From contig JADLBD010000005.1 of NCBI GenBank assembly GCA_020847975.1, positions 1-33,434 of the forward strand: a stretch of 33,434 bases of DNA. Direction: 5' to 3'. This DNA comes from Bryobacterales bacterium. Its GTDB lineage: Bacteria > Acidobacteriota > Terriglobia > Bryobacterales > Bryobacteraceae. Of this stretch, positions 1-7,447 are shown in pieces (the first letter of the stretch is position 1; the number at the start of each line of letters is the position of its first letter). The translations under genes and the position numbers were made by a program. The notes beneath the pieces were generated by a model. The model searched no databases and was not told where the DNA came from. It saw only the letters and a program-made list of their open reading frames with translations.

Positions 1-1033
1 CGAAATCGAAGTAGCCAAGGTGGGCGATGCGGAAGATCTGTCCCTTCATGCTGCCCTGGCCGTTGGCGATGATCATGCCGAACTCGTTGCGGAATCCCTT
101 GACGATGACGCCGGAATCCATGCCCGCGGGCGCCTTCACCGCGGTGACCGAGGCGGCGGGAGAGGCGGGGCTGAACAGTTCGAGGCCCATGGACGTGACC
201 GCGGCGCGAGTGGCCTTGGCCAGAAGCTGGGCGTTTTCGATGAGCTTGTTCATGCCGAGTTCCTTCACGTACTTCAGCGCCTCGGCGAGCGAGATGATGA
301 GGGAAACGGCGGGCGTCCAGGACGATTCGCCGTTCTGCGCGGACTTGAGTTCCTTCTTCAGATCGAAGTAGAAGTGCGGCAGATCGCAGGTCTTGCTGAG
401 TTCCCACGCCTTGGGGCTCACCGAAATGAAACCTAGTCCCGGGGGAATCATGAACGCCTTCTGCGAGCCGCCGATGAGGACGTCGAGCCCCCAGTTGTCG
501 ATATCGAGCGGCATGGTGCCGAGACCGGTGATGGCGTCGATGACGAAAATCGCGGCAGTCTTCCTGATGATCTCGCCCATGGCGCGAATGTCGTGCGCCG
601 CGCCGGTCGAGGTTTCCGAAGCCTGAATGAAGACCCCGCGCGCGTCCGGATTGGCCGCGAGGGCTTCCGCGACACGCGCCGGGCTGACGGTATCGCCGTA
701 CGGCTCTTCGAGGACCACTGAATTGAGGCCGAAAGCCCTGGTCATCGCCACCCAGCGCTCGCCGAACTTTCCGGCGGTGCAAACAATCACCTTGTCGCCG
801 CGGCGGAAGAGATTCGAGATGGACGCTTCCATCGCGCCCGAACCGGAGGAGACCAGCGGGAGGACATCGTTCGACGTGCCGAACACTTCCTTCAAATCAG
901 CAAGCACCTGGCGGTAGAGCTTCTGGAAGTCCTGCGTGCGATGGTGCATGTCGGAGGCCATCATCGCGTGCAGAGCCTTGGGCAGCAGAGGCGTCGGGCC
1001 GGGAGTCAAAAGACGTTGTTTCTTAATGTGCAT
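1..1033 (-). CDS. Class V aminotransferase, alanine-glyoxylate/serine-pyruvate type (3' end outside window)
   Basis: This PLP-dependent enzyme should transfer an amino group between a small amino acid such as serine or alanine and an oxo-acid such as glyoxylate. Reading the minus strand from an ATG gives a start with MHIKKQRLLTPGPTPL, the typical TPGPT N-terminus of the family. It continues through the SSGSGAMEA segment, the IDAITGLGT segment with the PLP-contacting Asp, and GGSQKAF with the Schiff-base lysine. About 344 codons are visible. Families of this type run to about 380 residues, so roughly the last 10% lies beyond the left edge. No clear Shine-Dalgarno precedes the ATG. The gene is divergent from yqeY with only 66 bp between them, so both promoters must lie in or near that gap. 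The family call is firm; the exact substrate pair is not. Confidence 0.9.
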   Translation of the reverse strand, partial: MHIKKQRLLTPGPTPLLPKALHAMMASDMHHRTQDFQKLYRQVLADLKEVFGTSNDVLPLVSSGSGAMEASISNLFRRGDKVIVCTAGKFGERWVAMTRAFGLNSVVLEEPYGDTVSPARVAEALAANPDARGVFIQASETSTGAAHDIRAMGEIIRKTAAIFVIDAITGLGTMPLDIDNWGLDVLIGGSQKAFMIPPGLGFISVSPKAWELSKTCDLPHFYFDLKKELKSAQNGESSWTPAVSLIISLAEALKYVKELGMNKLIENAQLLAKATRAAVTSMGLELFSPASPAASVTAVKAPAGMDSGVIVKGFRNEFGMIIANGQGSMKGQIFRIAHLGYFDF

Positions 1034-1099
1034 TTTGGTACTAAGAATACGCTCGAAAGTGGCGTTGTGGTATCGAAGTCTTTAGAATAGCAAATCAAT

Positions 1100-1546
1100 A
1101 TGAGTCTTCTCGAACGAGTCCAGAAGGACATGGTGACCGCGATGAAAGCGAAGGATGAACTTCGGCTCAACGCGATCCGCATGATTAAGGCCGCGCTGAT
1201 GAAACACAAGGCGGACACGATGAAGGAGGCGGATGAATCCGACGAAATGAAGATTCTCAACTCCCTCATCAAGCAGCGGAAAGAGTCCGCGGATATGTTC
1301 CGCAAGGGAGGCCGCGAGGAGCAGGCCCTGAAGGAAGAGGCGGAGTTGAAGCTGATTGAAGGATACATGCCCGCCCCGGCGAGCGATGAAGAGATCGAGG
1401 AGGCCATTGCCGCCGCAATGGCGGAAACCGGCATCTCGAGCCTGAAGCAGATGGGCGTTGTGATGAAGGCGGCGCAGGCGAAACTGACGGGCAGGCGCGT
1501 GGACGGCAAGGCAATGAGCGATAAGGTGCGCTCGAAGCTGTCATGA
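1100..1546 (+). CDS. yqeY: GatB/YqeY domain protein
   Basis: This is a 148-residue stand-alone YqeY protein, the normal family size. It starts with the typical MSLLERVQKDMVTAMKAKD helix. It contains the NAIRMIKAAL and LIKQRKESADMFRKGGR segments and a C-terminal GxVMKAAQAKLTGRRVDGK stretch that matches the end of the GatB tail domain. The domain is related to the tRNA-binding tail of the amidotransferase subunit GatB, but the role of free YqeY proteins is not well established. The stop codon overlaps the start of the downstream PIG-L deacetylase by 4 bp (ATGA), so the two are probably co-transcribed and translationally coupled. No strong ribosome binding site is visible upstream. Confidence 0.9.
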   Translation: MSLLERVQKDMVTAMKAKDELRLNAIRMIKAALMKHKADTMKEADESDEMKILNSLIKQRKESADMFRKGGREEQALKEEAELKLIEGYMPAPASDEEIEEAIAAAMAETGISSLKQMGVVMKAAQAKLTGRRVDGKAMSDKVRSKLS

Positions 1547-2313
1547 GCATGCGCGTCGTTTCCATTCATGCGCATCCGGATGATGCGGAGATCCTGGCGG
1601 GCGGCACCCTGGCGCTGCTTGCGGCCCGGCGGCATCACGTTACGATCGTCACGATGACTCCGGGCGACAAGGGTTCTCGCGAATTGACGCCCGACGAGAT
1701 CGCGTGCGTGCGGCGCAAGGAGGCCCAGCGGGCGGCGGAACTGATCGGCGCGCAATACCGCTGCGCCGAATTTCGCGACCTGGCCATCTTCAACGACGAA
1801 CCCTCGCGCCGCCGCGTGGTCGAGATGCTGCGCGCGGCCCGGCCGGACATCGTGCTTACCTCTTCGCCGGTGGACTACCTGTGCGATCACGAAGCCACCA
1901 GCGTGCTGGTGCGCGACGCCTGCTTTGCCGCTCCCGCGCCGAACTACCATACGCTGGCGGAGCATCCCGAGGCGGCGCTCGACGCCATCCCGCATCTCTA
2001 CTTCATGGACGCCATCGGCGGAACAGACCGGGAAGGCAATCCGATTCTGCCCGACTTCGTCGTGGATGTTTCCGGGGTATTCGACACCAAGCGCGACATG
2101 CTGGCCGAACACGAAAGCCAGCGGCGGTGGCTCAAGCAGCACCATGGAATGGACAACTACCTGGAAATGATGGAGACGTGGACGCGGACTTGCGGACGGC
2201 GCGCGGGAATCGGCTTCGGAGAGGGCTTCCGGCGCTACAAAGGACATCCGTATCCGGAATCGCCGCTGCTCGAGGAACTGCTCGACGGCCAGGTGAAATC
2301 AATTTCGAAGTGA
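1543..2313 (+). CDS. PIG-L/LmbE family deacetylase
   Basis: This is a zinc-dependent N-acetylglucosaminyl-type deacetylase of 256 residues. The signature HPDD lies at residues 11-14 in the segment SIHAHPDDAE, followed by the GGTLALL helix and a TMTPGDKG strand. A later CDHEAT motif supplies the third metal-ligand histidine expected in the fold. Relatives include the bacillithiol-pathway deacetylase BshB and enzymes acting on N-acetylated sugars or glycolipids; no specific substrate can be assigned. The start overlaps the yqeY stop, and a second ATG two codons later is also possible. The gene converges on the sulfatase, with 41 bp between the two stop codons. There is no signal peptide, so the protein is probably cytoplasmic. 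Confidence 0.88.
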   Translation: MSMRVVSIHAHPDDAEILAGGTLALLAARRHHVTIVTMTPGDKGSRELTPDEIACVRRKEAQRAAELIGAQYRCAEFRDLAIFNDEPSRRRVVEMLRAARPDIVLTSSPVDYLCDHEATSVLVRDACFAAPAPNYHTLAEHPEAALDAIPHLYFMDAIGGTDREGNPILPDFVVDVSGVFDTKRDMLAEHESQRRWLKQHHGMDNYLEMMETWTRTCGRRAGIGFGEGFRRYKGHPYPESPLLEELLDGQVKSISK

Positions 2314-2354
2314 ACCCGCCCACTGCCCAAAAGGATTGGCGTCACCCGCTCGGC

Positions 2355-3881
2355 TCAACCGCGAACCGCCCCCCAACCGGTCTTGCGCACATTGCGCTCC
2401 GCGTCGAACCACTCGGCGTAGCCGTGTCCCGGACGAAAGTCGTCGTGGGCCTCTTTCAAAAGAGCAGCCAGGCGGCTCCGCAATTGCTTCAACAGGGGCG
2501 CGGCGGTCTTCGACAAATCCCTCATCTGGTAGGGATCGGCCAGGTTGTCGAACAGTTGCTCCTCGCCGGAATACCATTTCACGTACGTGTGCTGTCCGGT
2601 CCGCGCGGCGCGCCATTCCGGCCAAGGCCATTCCGAATGGAAATAGTCCCAGTGCGAGGAGTAGTTCATCATCAGGACGGCGTCGCGCTCGGGCGCCGGC
2701 CGCCCCAGCGCCGCGCCGCTCAAATCCATGCCATCGATTTCCGAATACGGAGAGCGTACGCCGGCAAGCGAGAGCAGAGTGGGCAGGTGGTCCATGGGCG
2801 TGAAGAGCGCACCGGAGCGGCTGCCGGGCCGGATTCGCCCGGGCCAGCGCACAAACAGCGGGACCCGCACCGCCTCCTCATAGGGCGCCATCTTCTCCCA
2901 CTTGCCGTGGCTGCCCATCATCTCCCCGTGATCGGAGGTGAACACTACAATGGTGTTCTCCTCGAGGCCGGAGGAGTGGAGAAAGCCGAGCATCCGGCCC
3001 ACGGCATCGTCGACGCTCGCCAGCATAGCGTAGTAATAGCGCAGATCCCCGCGTTCCCGGGGGCCGGAGGACGGCACGTTCGGAGAACGCGACAATTGCC
3101 GCCGGACGCGGTCGAGATAGCCCGGCGGGGAAGCCGCTTCCGTCCAGGGCTGGTGCGGCGGATGAGGGGAAACCACGGCAAAGAACGGCTGGCGCGCCGC
3201 CATGCGCCCGCGCATGTACTCGATGGCCACCTCGGCCTGCCCCATGGTTTCATAGCCCGGATAGTACAGGCGCTCGGATGTGTCGCGGTAATAGTAGGAA
3301 TGCCGGAATTCAGTATGGAAATTGTAGGCGGCCCAGAAATCGAAGCCGCGGCGCGCGGGACCCGGGGGGACAAATTCGGGTTCGGGGTTGGACTTCACAT
3401 AGTCCTGCTCCACCTTGGGCCGCACCGCGTAATTGGCAGCCGCCTCGAGTTCGCGCGCCTCCTGGCTCATGAACAATCCGTCACGCTTCATCTTGCCGGC
3501 GTTCAAGTGCCATTTGCCGATATAGCCAGTGCCATAGCCGGCTGATTGCAGCGCGCCGGCAATGGATGGATCGGCCGGATTCGATTCCAGCCAGTTGATG
3601 ACCATTCCCGTGTGCGTCGGATATCTGCCGGAAAGCATCATGGCGCGATACGGCGTGCACAGCGGACAGGTGGAGAGCGCATTAGTGAAGGAAACGCCTT
3701 CTTTCGCCAGGCGGTCAATGTGGGGCGTCGCCACGTTGTCTCCGCCGTTGATGGAGAGGTCCCGCGGCCGGACCTGATCGGGAAGGATGAAGAGAATATT
3801 GGGCCGCGGCGATGCCGGAGCGGAGACGCAAGCCCCCGCCGCCAGCGAGGCCAGCAGGGTGCGCCGCGTGGGGCCTGTCAT
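2355..3881 (-). CDS. Secreted sulfatase (formylglycine type)
   Basis: This type I sulfatase hydrolyses sulfate esters. I chose the ATG at 3881 because it gives a Tat-like export signal (GPTRRTLLASLAAGA) at the extreme N-terminus; an upstream GTG at 3902 would add seven unlikely residues. The mature protein begins RPNILFILPDQ, the first metal-binding strand, with the D-Q variant instead of D-D. The maturation motif C-T-P-Y-R spans residues 75-79, with Cys75 expected to become formylglycine. Later segments GYIGKWHL, SPHPPHQPW, FTSDHGEMMGSHG and KWEKM match the family's other metal and sulfate ligands. The length of 508 residues is normal. It lies 30 bp downstream of cheB on the same strand, so read-through is possible, but its role appears unrelated. 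No formylglycine-generating enzyme is encoded in the window. The substrate is unknown. Confidence 0.9.
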   Translation of the reverse strand: MTGPTRRTLLASLAAGACVSAPASPRPNILFILPDQVRPRDLSINGGDNVATPHIDRLAKEGVSFTNALSTCPLCTPYRAMMLSGRYPTHTGMVINWLESNPADPSIAGALQSAGYGTGYIGKWHLNAGKMKRDGLFMSQEARELEAAANYAVRPKVEQDYVKSNPEPEFVPPGPARRGFDFWAAYNFHTEFRHSYYYRDTSERLYYPGYETMGQAEVAIEYMRGRMAARQPFFAVVSPHPPHQPWTEAASPPGYLDRVRRQLSRSPNVPSSGPRERGDLRYYYAMLASVDDAVGRMLGFLHSSGLEENTIVVFTSDHGEMMGSHGKWEKMAPYEEAVRVPLFVRWPGRIRPGSRSGALFTPMDHLPTLLSLAGVRSPYSEIDGMDLSGAALGRPAPERDAVLMMNYSSHWDYFHSEWPWPEWRAARTGQHTYVKWYSGEEQLFDNLADPYQMRDLSKTAAPLLKQLRSRLAALLKEAHDDFRPGHGYAEWFDAERNVRKTGWGAVRG

Positions 3882-3911
3882 GAGGATTCCAGAATAGTAC
3901 ACCGCGGCGCG

Positions 3912-4982
3912 CTATCGCCCGATGCGGCTCATGAAACCCGAGATAGCGGCGGGGATCCGGCTGAGCGGAGTCACCTGATCGGCGGCGCCCAGGCGGATTG
4001 CTTCCTTCGGCATGCCGAAGACGACGCAGCTTGCTTCATCCTGCGCGATGGTGCGCGCGCCGGATTGCTTCATCTTCAGCAGGCCCTTGGCTCCGTCGGC
4101 CCCCATCCCGGTGAGCAGAACTCCCATCGCATTTGCGCCTGCCGCCTCGGCGACGGAGCAGAACATCACGTCCACCGAAGGCCGCTGGTAGCACACCCGC
4201 GGGCCGTCCTGGATGGTTACGCGGAATCCGCCTCCCGGGGACTTGCGCAGCAGCATGTGGAAGTTGCCGGGAGCAATCAGGGCAAGGCCGCGCACCACGG
4301 AATCCCCGTCCCGCGCTTCCTTCACCTCCATGGGACAAATCGAGTTGAGCCGGTTGGCGAAGGCCTGGGAGAACATGGGAGGAATGTGCTGCGTGATCAC
4401 GATTCCAAGGCCGTCCGCCGGCAGTTGCCTGAGTACGCTCTCAATCGCCTCAGTGCCTCCGGTGGAGGCTCCGATGGCCACAACACCGCCCGCCTCAGCC
4501 GTCGCGGTGAACCGCGGGGCCTCCAGTGCGGGTTTAGGCGGCGGCTCCGGGGACGCGGGCGTCGCGGGGGGAGCCCCTCGCCGCACTCGAGCCGCCGCGG
4601 CCGCGCGAATCTTCGCCGCCAGATCCACCCTCAGCTCACCCACCGAATAAGGGCCTCCGGGCTTGGCCAGGACCTCCACGGCTCCCAGCCGCAACGCCTC
4701 GAGCGATGCCTGGCATCCCGCCTGCCCGAGCGAACTGATCACCACCACCGGCATCGGCTGGTAATGCATCAGTTTCTTGAGAAACGTCAGCCCGTCCATG
4801 CGGGGCATCTCGATGTCGAGCGTCAACACATCCGGCTTGAGAGTCAGAATCTTGTCCCGGGCTACGAACGGATCAGGAGCGGTGCCCACCACTTCCATGT
4901 CCTTCTCCCCGGACAGGCACTCCGCCAGCAATTTGCGTACGATGGCGGAATCGTCGACGATCAGAATCCTCGTCTTGCTCAT
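3912..4982 (-). CDS. cheB: CheB protein-glutamate methylesterase/deamidase
   Basis: CheB removes methyl groups from chemoreceptor glutamates and is activated by CheA phosphorylation. The N-terminal receiver domain (residues 1-120) has the acidic pair D10/D11, phospho-acceptor D56 in LTLDIEMPRMDG, and the conserved lysine in AKPGG. A Pro/Ala-rich linker spans about residues 135-160. The C-terminal esterase domain carries the catalytic Ser173 in GASTGG, His199 in TQHIPP and Asp296 in TGMGADGA. The start was set at the ATG at 4982 because it forms an ATGA overlap with the cheX stop and leads directly into MSKTRILIVDDS. It is the last gene of the chemotaxis operon. All key residues are intact, so it should be active. 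Confidence 0.96.
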   Translation of the reverse strand: MSKTRILIVDDSAIVRKLLAECLSGEKDMEVVGTAPDPFVARDKILTLKPDVLTLDIEMPRMDGLTFLKKLMHYQPMPVVVISSLGQAGCQASLEALRLGAVEVLAKPGGPYSVGELRVDLAAKIRAAAAARVRRGAPPATPASPEPPPKPALEAPRFTATAEAGGVVAIGASTGGTEAIESVLRQLPADGLGIVITQHIPPMFSQAFANRLNSICPMEVKEARDGDSVVRGLALIAPGNFHMLLRKSPGGGFRVTIQDGPRVCYQRPSVDVMFCSVAEAAGANAMGVLLTGMGADGAKGLLKMKQSGARTIAQDEASCVVFGMPKEAIRLGAADQVTPLSRIPAAISGFMSRIGR

Positions 4983-5446
4983 ATGGCTTCCCGAAGCGTC
5001 AGGCACGCGGTCAGAGACCCGTCACCCAAGTCAAACCAGCGGCAAACGGCGCCGCCGCAATCCGTACCGCCGTCTCCTTTCGTGAGGTGCGGGTGCGTCA
5101 TGTGGAACGTGGCGTCCGCGCACAGGTTGCTGAGCACGGAGCCGCAAATCATGTTCGCCAGTTCGCACGCCACCTCTTCGGCCTGATTGGCGGAGACTTC
5201 CCACTCGTCCTGCCCCAGAAAACGGGCCGCCAATGACAGCGCCAGGCTCTCCGGAACATTGAGGGAAAACTCGCCCGAGGGTTTCCCTTCAAAAGGCACA
5301 TGGGCGGTGATCGTCGCTTCGCCGGGCGCCGCCGGTCCTTCTTCCCGGCTCTCGAAGACGCCGGCACAGCACGCCGTCTCGAGGACCACCTCCACCGCCG
5401 ACAACAAGACGGTGTGGATCTCAAAAGCGCAAAGGGCACGTCCCAC
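4979..5446 (-). CDS. cheX: CheX-like chemotaxis phosphatase
   Basis: CheX and CheC proteins dephosphorylate CheY-P and terminate the excitation signal. The core segment FEIHTVLLSAVEVVLET matches the first CheX helix, and the catalytic E-x-x-N motif is seen in ACELANMICGSVLSNL (Glu95 and Asn98 counting from the chosen start). The C-terminal strand DGSLTACLTLRE is also typical. At 155 residues it has family length. The start is uncertain: I chose the GTG at 5446, just before the conserved helix. The reading frame stays open far upstream through a 93-bp tandem repeat up to 5722, and an in-frame GTG at 5524 inside the repeat is an alternative. The stop overlaps the cheB start. The gene sits where a phosphatase is expected, next to the CheY-like gene. 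Confidence 0.8.
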   Translation of the reverse strand: MGRALCAFEIHTVLLSAVEVVLETACCAGVFESREEGPAAPGEATITAHVPFEGKPSGEFSLNVPESLALSLAARFLGQDEWEVSANQAEEVACELANMICGSVLSNLCADATFHMTHPHLTKGDGGTDCGGAVCRWFDLGDGSLTACLTLREAI

Positions 5447-5514
5447 GCCCCCAAAGCACGAGGAACACCGCGATGATTCGCGCGGGCGGGCGCCGTTTTG
5501 CGCGTGTTCCTCAA

Positions 5515-5700
5515 AAGCTCGCACAGGGCCCGCCGGCCCACCAGCACGGGAAGGAACTCGCGAGTCCACCGGCTGGCGAGGCTCCGTTGTGCGAGCGAGT
5601 TCATTAGAAGCTCGCACAGGGCCCGCCGGCCCGCCGGCGTCGGAAGAAACTCGCGTATCCTCCGGCCGGCGAGGCTCCGTTGTGCGAGCGGGTTCATTAG
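5515..5700. repeat. Two tandem copies of a 93-bp repeat, plus a decayed third copy, inside the che operon
   Basis: Two adjacent 93-bp units (5515-5607 and 5608-5700) share most of their sequence. Each starts AAGCTCGCACAGGGCCCGCC and ends with GGCGAGGCTCCGTTGTGCGA followed by a GTTCATTAG tail. A more diverged partial unit seems to lie at about 5422-5514. At the junction, TGTGCGAGC and GCTCGCACA form a 9-bp perfect inverted repeat around a 13-nt loop. The array separates the CheY-like gene from cheX, and the stop codon of the CheY-like gene lies in the last copy. The unit is exactly 31 codons long, and several reading frames are open through it. The arrangement suggests a dispersed structured repeat that invaded the operon, but coding use cannot be excluded. 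Confidence 0.85.
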
Positions 5701-6083
5701 AAGCTTGCACGGTCCACCCCAAGGCTTTTTTCCAGTTCCCTTCGCAATTTCTCCGGCGTGAAGGGCTTCGAAACGTAACCCTTCGCGCCCAACTCGAGCA
5801 TCCGGCGCGCCCGGTCGCGTGTCTGGTCGGCTGACAGGACCACCACGGGAATCAGTTTCCATACCTCGTGCCGGAGCATGCACCGCAGCAACTCCTCTCC
5901 GTCCATCCGCGGCATGTGGATGTCGGTGAGCACCACATCCAACCAGTTGCCTTCGAGCAGGTGCAAGGCTTCTTCGCCGTTTGCCGCCTCGAGGCAGCGG
6001 CCCACCGCGAGCGACGACATCAGCAGCACGCGGTGGATGAAGGCCCGCATGGCCGGCGAATCGTCCACAATCATTACGTCCAT
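5697..6083 (-). CDS. cheY: CheY-like single-domain response regulator
   Basis: This 128-residue stand-alone receiver domain has the acidic pocket D7/D8 (MIVDDSPAMR), the phospho-acceptor D54 in VVLTDIHMPRMDG, a Ser in the VVLSADQ strand and the conserved K106 in YVSKPFTPEKL. It has no output domain. Its place between cheD and cheX makes it the likely CheY that carries the CheA signal to the flagellar motor or other effector, but a second CheY elsewhere in the genome is possible. The last codons and the TAA stop overlap the 93-bp repeat array, so the original C-terminus may have been altered by the repeat. The start ATG lies 24 bp after the cheD stop. Confidence 0.9.
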   Translation of the reverse strand: MDVMIVDDSPAMRAFIHRVLLMSSLAVGRCLEAANGEEALHLLEGNWLDVVLTDIHMPRMDGEELLRCMLRHEVWKLIPVVVLSADQTRDRARRMLELGAKGYVSKPFTPEKLRRELEKSLGVDRASF

Positions 6084-6107
6084 CCACTCCCTCCTGGCAG
6101 CCTTGCT

Positions 6108-6593
6108 TTACAATTCGCGATCCGGCATCCCGGGTTCGCGGATCCAAAACCGCCCCGTCGAAACCTCCAGCCGCACTGTTCGTGAGATCATCCCACCTAC
6201 TTCCTCCCCGTGAATCATGACACCGGACCGCCACAAAATATCGCGCAGCGCGAGGTAATTCCGTTTGCCGATGTTGAAAATTCCATCCTCGTCCATCACC
6301 TGCGCGCCGCCGGCCACCCGCACCAGCAAGCGGCGCTTTTCGGCGCCCAACTGGTAGGCCGTTTGAAACAACAGCGGGATGCCGGTGTCGGCGAAAAGGA
6401 ACGGACGCTGAGCGGCCTTGTGCGGATTCAGCGATGATTCCGGCAGCATGAAATGGAGCAGGCCGGCTACAACCGCCACCGGATCATGGATCGCCACGGC
6501 GATGCAGGAGCCAAGCGCATAGGTCGCGAGCGTTGCCGCGGGATTACCGCTCACTTCGCAATCTCCCACTCCCACTGTCACCAGTCTTACCAT
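6108..6593 (-). CDS. cheD: CheD chemoreceptor glutamine deamidase
   Basis: CheD deamidates receptor glutamines to glutamates and in several bacteria binds CheC-type phosphatases. The 161-residue protein begins MVRLVTVGVGDCEVSG. It carries the catalytic set Thr24, Cys30 (in TYALGSCIAVAIHD) and His47 (in GLLHFMLPES), matching the family triad of Thr, Cys and His. The segment VRVAGGAQVM and a C-terminal GGMISRTVRLEVSTG are also typical. The start was chosen at the ATG at 6593, which overlaps the last codons of cheR; the open frame continues upstream only as an antisense shadow. Its presence together with CheX, not CheC, is of interest because CheC is the better known partner. Confidence 0.93.
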   Translation of the reverse strand: MVRLVTVGVGDCEVSGNPAATLATYALGSCIAVAIHDPVAVVAGLLHFMLPESSLNPHKAAQRPFLFADTGIPLLFQTAYQLGAEKRRLLVRVAGGAQVMDEDGIFNIGKRNYLALRDILWRSGVMIHGEEVGGMISRTVRLEVSTGRFWIREPGMPDREL

Positions 6594-7447
6594 CCGCGCT
6601 CCAGGTTCTCGAGCGGAGGTTTCTGGTAGACGGCCGGCTGGATGTAGCGGAGGCGATGTTCGATGCCGGTGAGACTCTCGGAATGGCCGGTGAACAAATA
6701 GCCGCCGGGCATCAGGCAACCCGAGAGCCGCTGCACCACCTGCTGCTGGGTTGGCTTGTCGAAATAGATCATCACATTGCGGCAGAAGATCAGCCCGAAA
6801 CATCCAACCTGCGACAGCGGTTCCAAAAGATTGAGGCGGCGAAATTCCACCAGATCCCGAACGTCCTTTTTTACGCGACACCACCCATTCCATTGTTCTT
6901 CGCCACGCAGAAAGTGCCTGCGGAGTTGCAGCGGCGCCATTCCCTCGAAGCGCTCGGCCGGATAGACACCCTGGGCCGCCTTGGCAAGCACTCGGGTCGA
7001 GATGTCCGTCGCCAGGATGCGAACCCGTTGCTTCGAGGCGGTCCCAAGTTCCTCGAGCAGACACATGGCGATGGAATAGGGCTCCTCGCCGCTCGAACAG
7101 GCCGCGCTCCAGATATCGATGTTGCCGCGCCCGGCGTGCTCGGGCAGGAATCTCTTTCGCAGGAAATCGAAGTGCGCCGGTTCCCGAAAGAACGCCGTGT
7201 GGTTCGTGGTGAGAGCGTCAATGAGATTGATGAGAGACTCGCCTGTCCGGTCTTCCACCACCTGCCGGTAGTATTCCTCGAAGGTTGCGCATCCGGATTG
7301 ACGGATCTGCCGGGCGAGCCTCGCGGATACCAGCGTTTCCTTTCCCGCTTTCAGATCGAGGCCGAAGGTGTCGTAGGCCAGCTTGCGGATTTTGGCGAAC
7401 TCGCTGCTCCGGAGCGGGCGGCAGGCAACATTGTCAAGCGGCGGCAT
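6587..7447 (-). CDS. cheR: CheR chemoreceptor glutamate methyltransferase
   Basis: CheR uses S-adenosylmethionine to methylate receptor glutamates, opposing CheB. The 286-residue protein has an N-terminal helical domain (about residues 10-75) and the conserved TNHTAFFREP segment (81-90). The SAM-binding motif DIWSAACSSGEEPYS is at 111-125. The ILATDIS strand and IFCRNVMIYFD follow, and the GHSESL segment is near the C-terminus. There are no TPR repeats and no fused domains. The start overlaps the 3' end of cheA by 14 bp and the stop overlaps cheD, indicating tight translational coupling. All core motifs appear intact. Confidence 0.96.
   Translation of the reverse strand: MPPLDNVACRPLRSSEFAKIRKLAYDTFGLDLKAGKETLVSARLARQIRQSGCATFEEYYRQVVEDRTGESLINLIDALTTNHTAFFREPAHFDFLRKRFLPEHAGRGNIDIWSAACSSGEEPYSIAMCLLEELGTASKQRVRILATDISTRVLAKAAQGVYPAERFEGMAPLQLRRHFLRGEEQWNGWCRVKKDVRDLVEFRRLNLLEPLSQVGCFGLIFCRNVMIYFDKPTQQQVVQRLSGCLMPGGYLFTGHSESLTGIEHRLRYIQPAVYQKPPLENLERGW

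Noticed and set aside
1704..5186. Two very long open frames on the plus strand across the sulfatase and cheB region.
   Set aside because: They are antisense shadows of GC-rich minus-strand genes with intact family motifs; the shadow proteins are Arg/Gly/His-rich with no domain.
5515..5700. CRISPR array.
   Set aside because: The 93-bp units are directly adjacent with no unique spacers and no cas genes are present.
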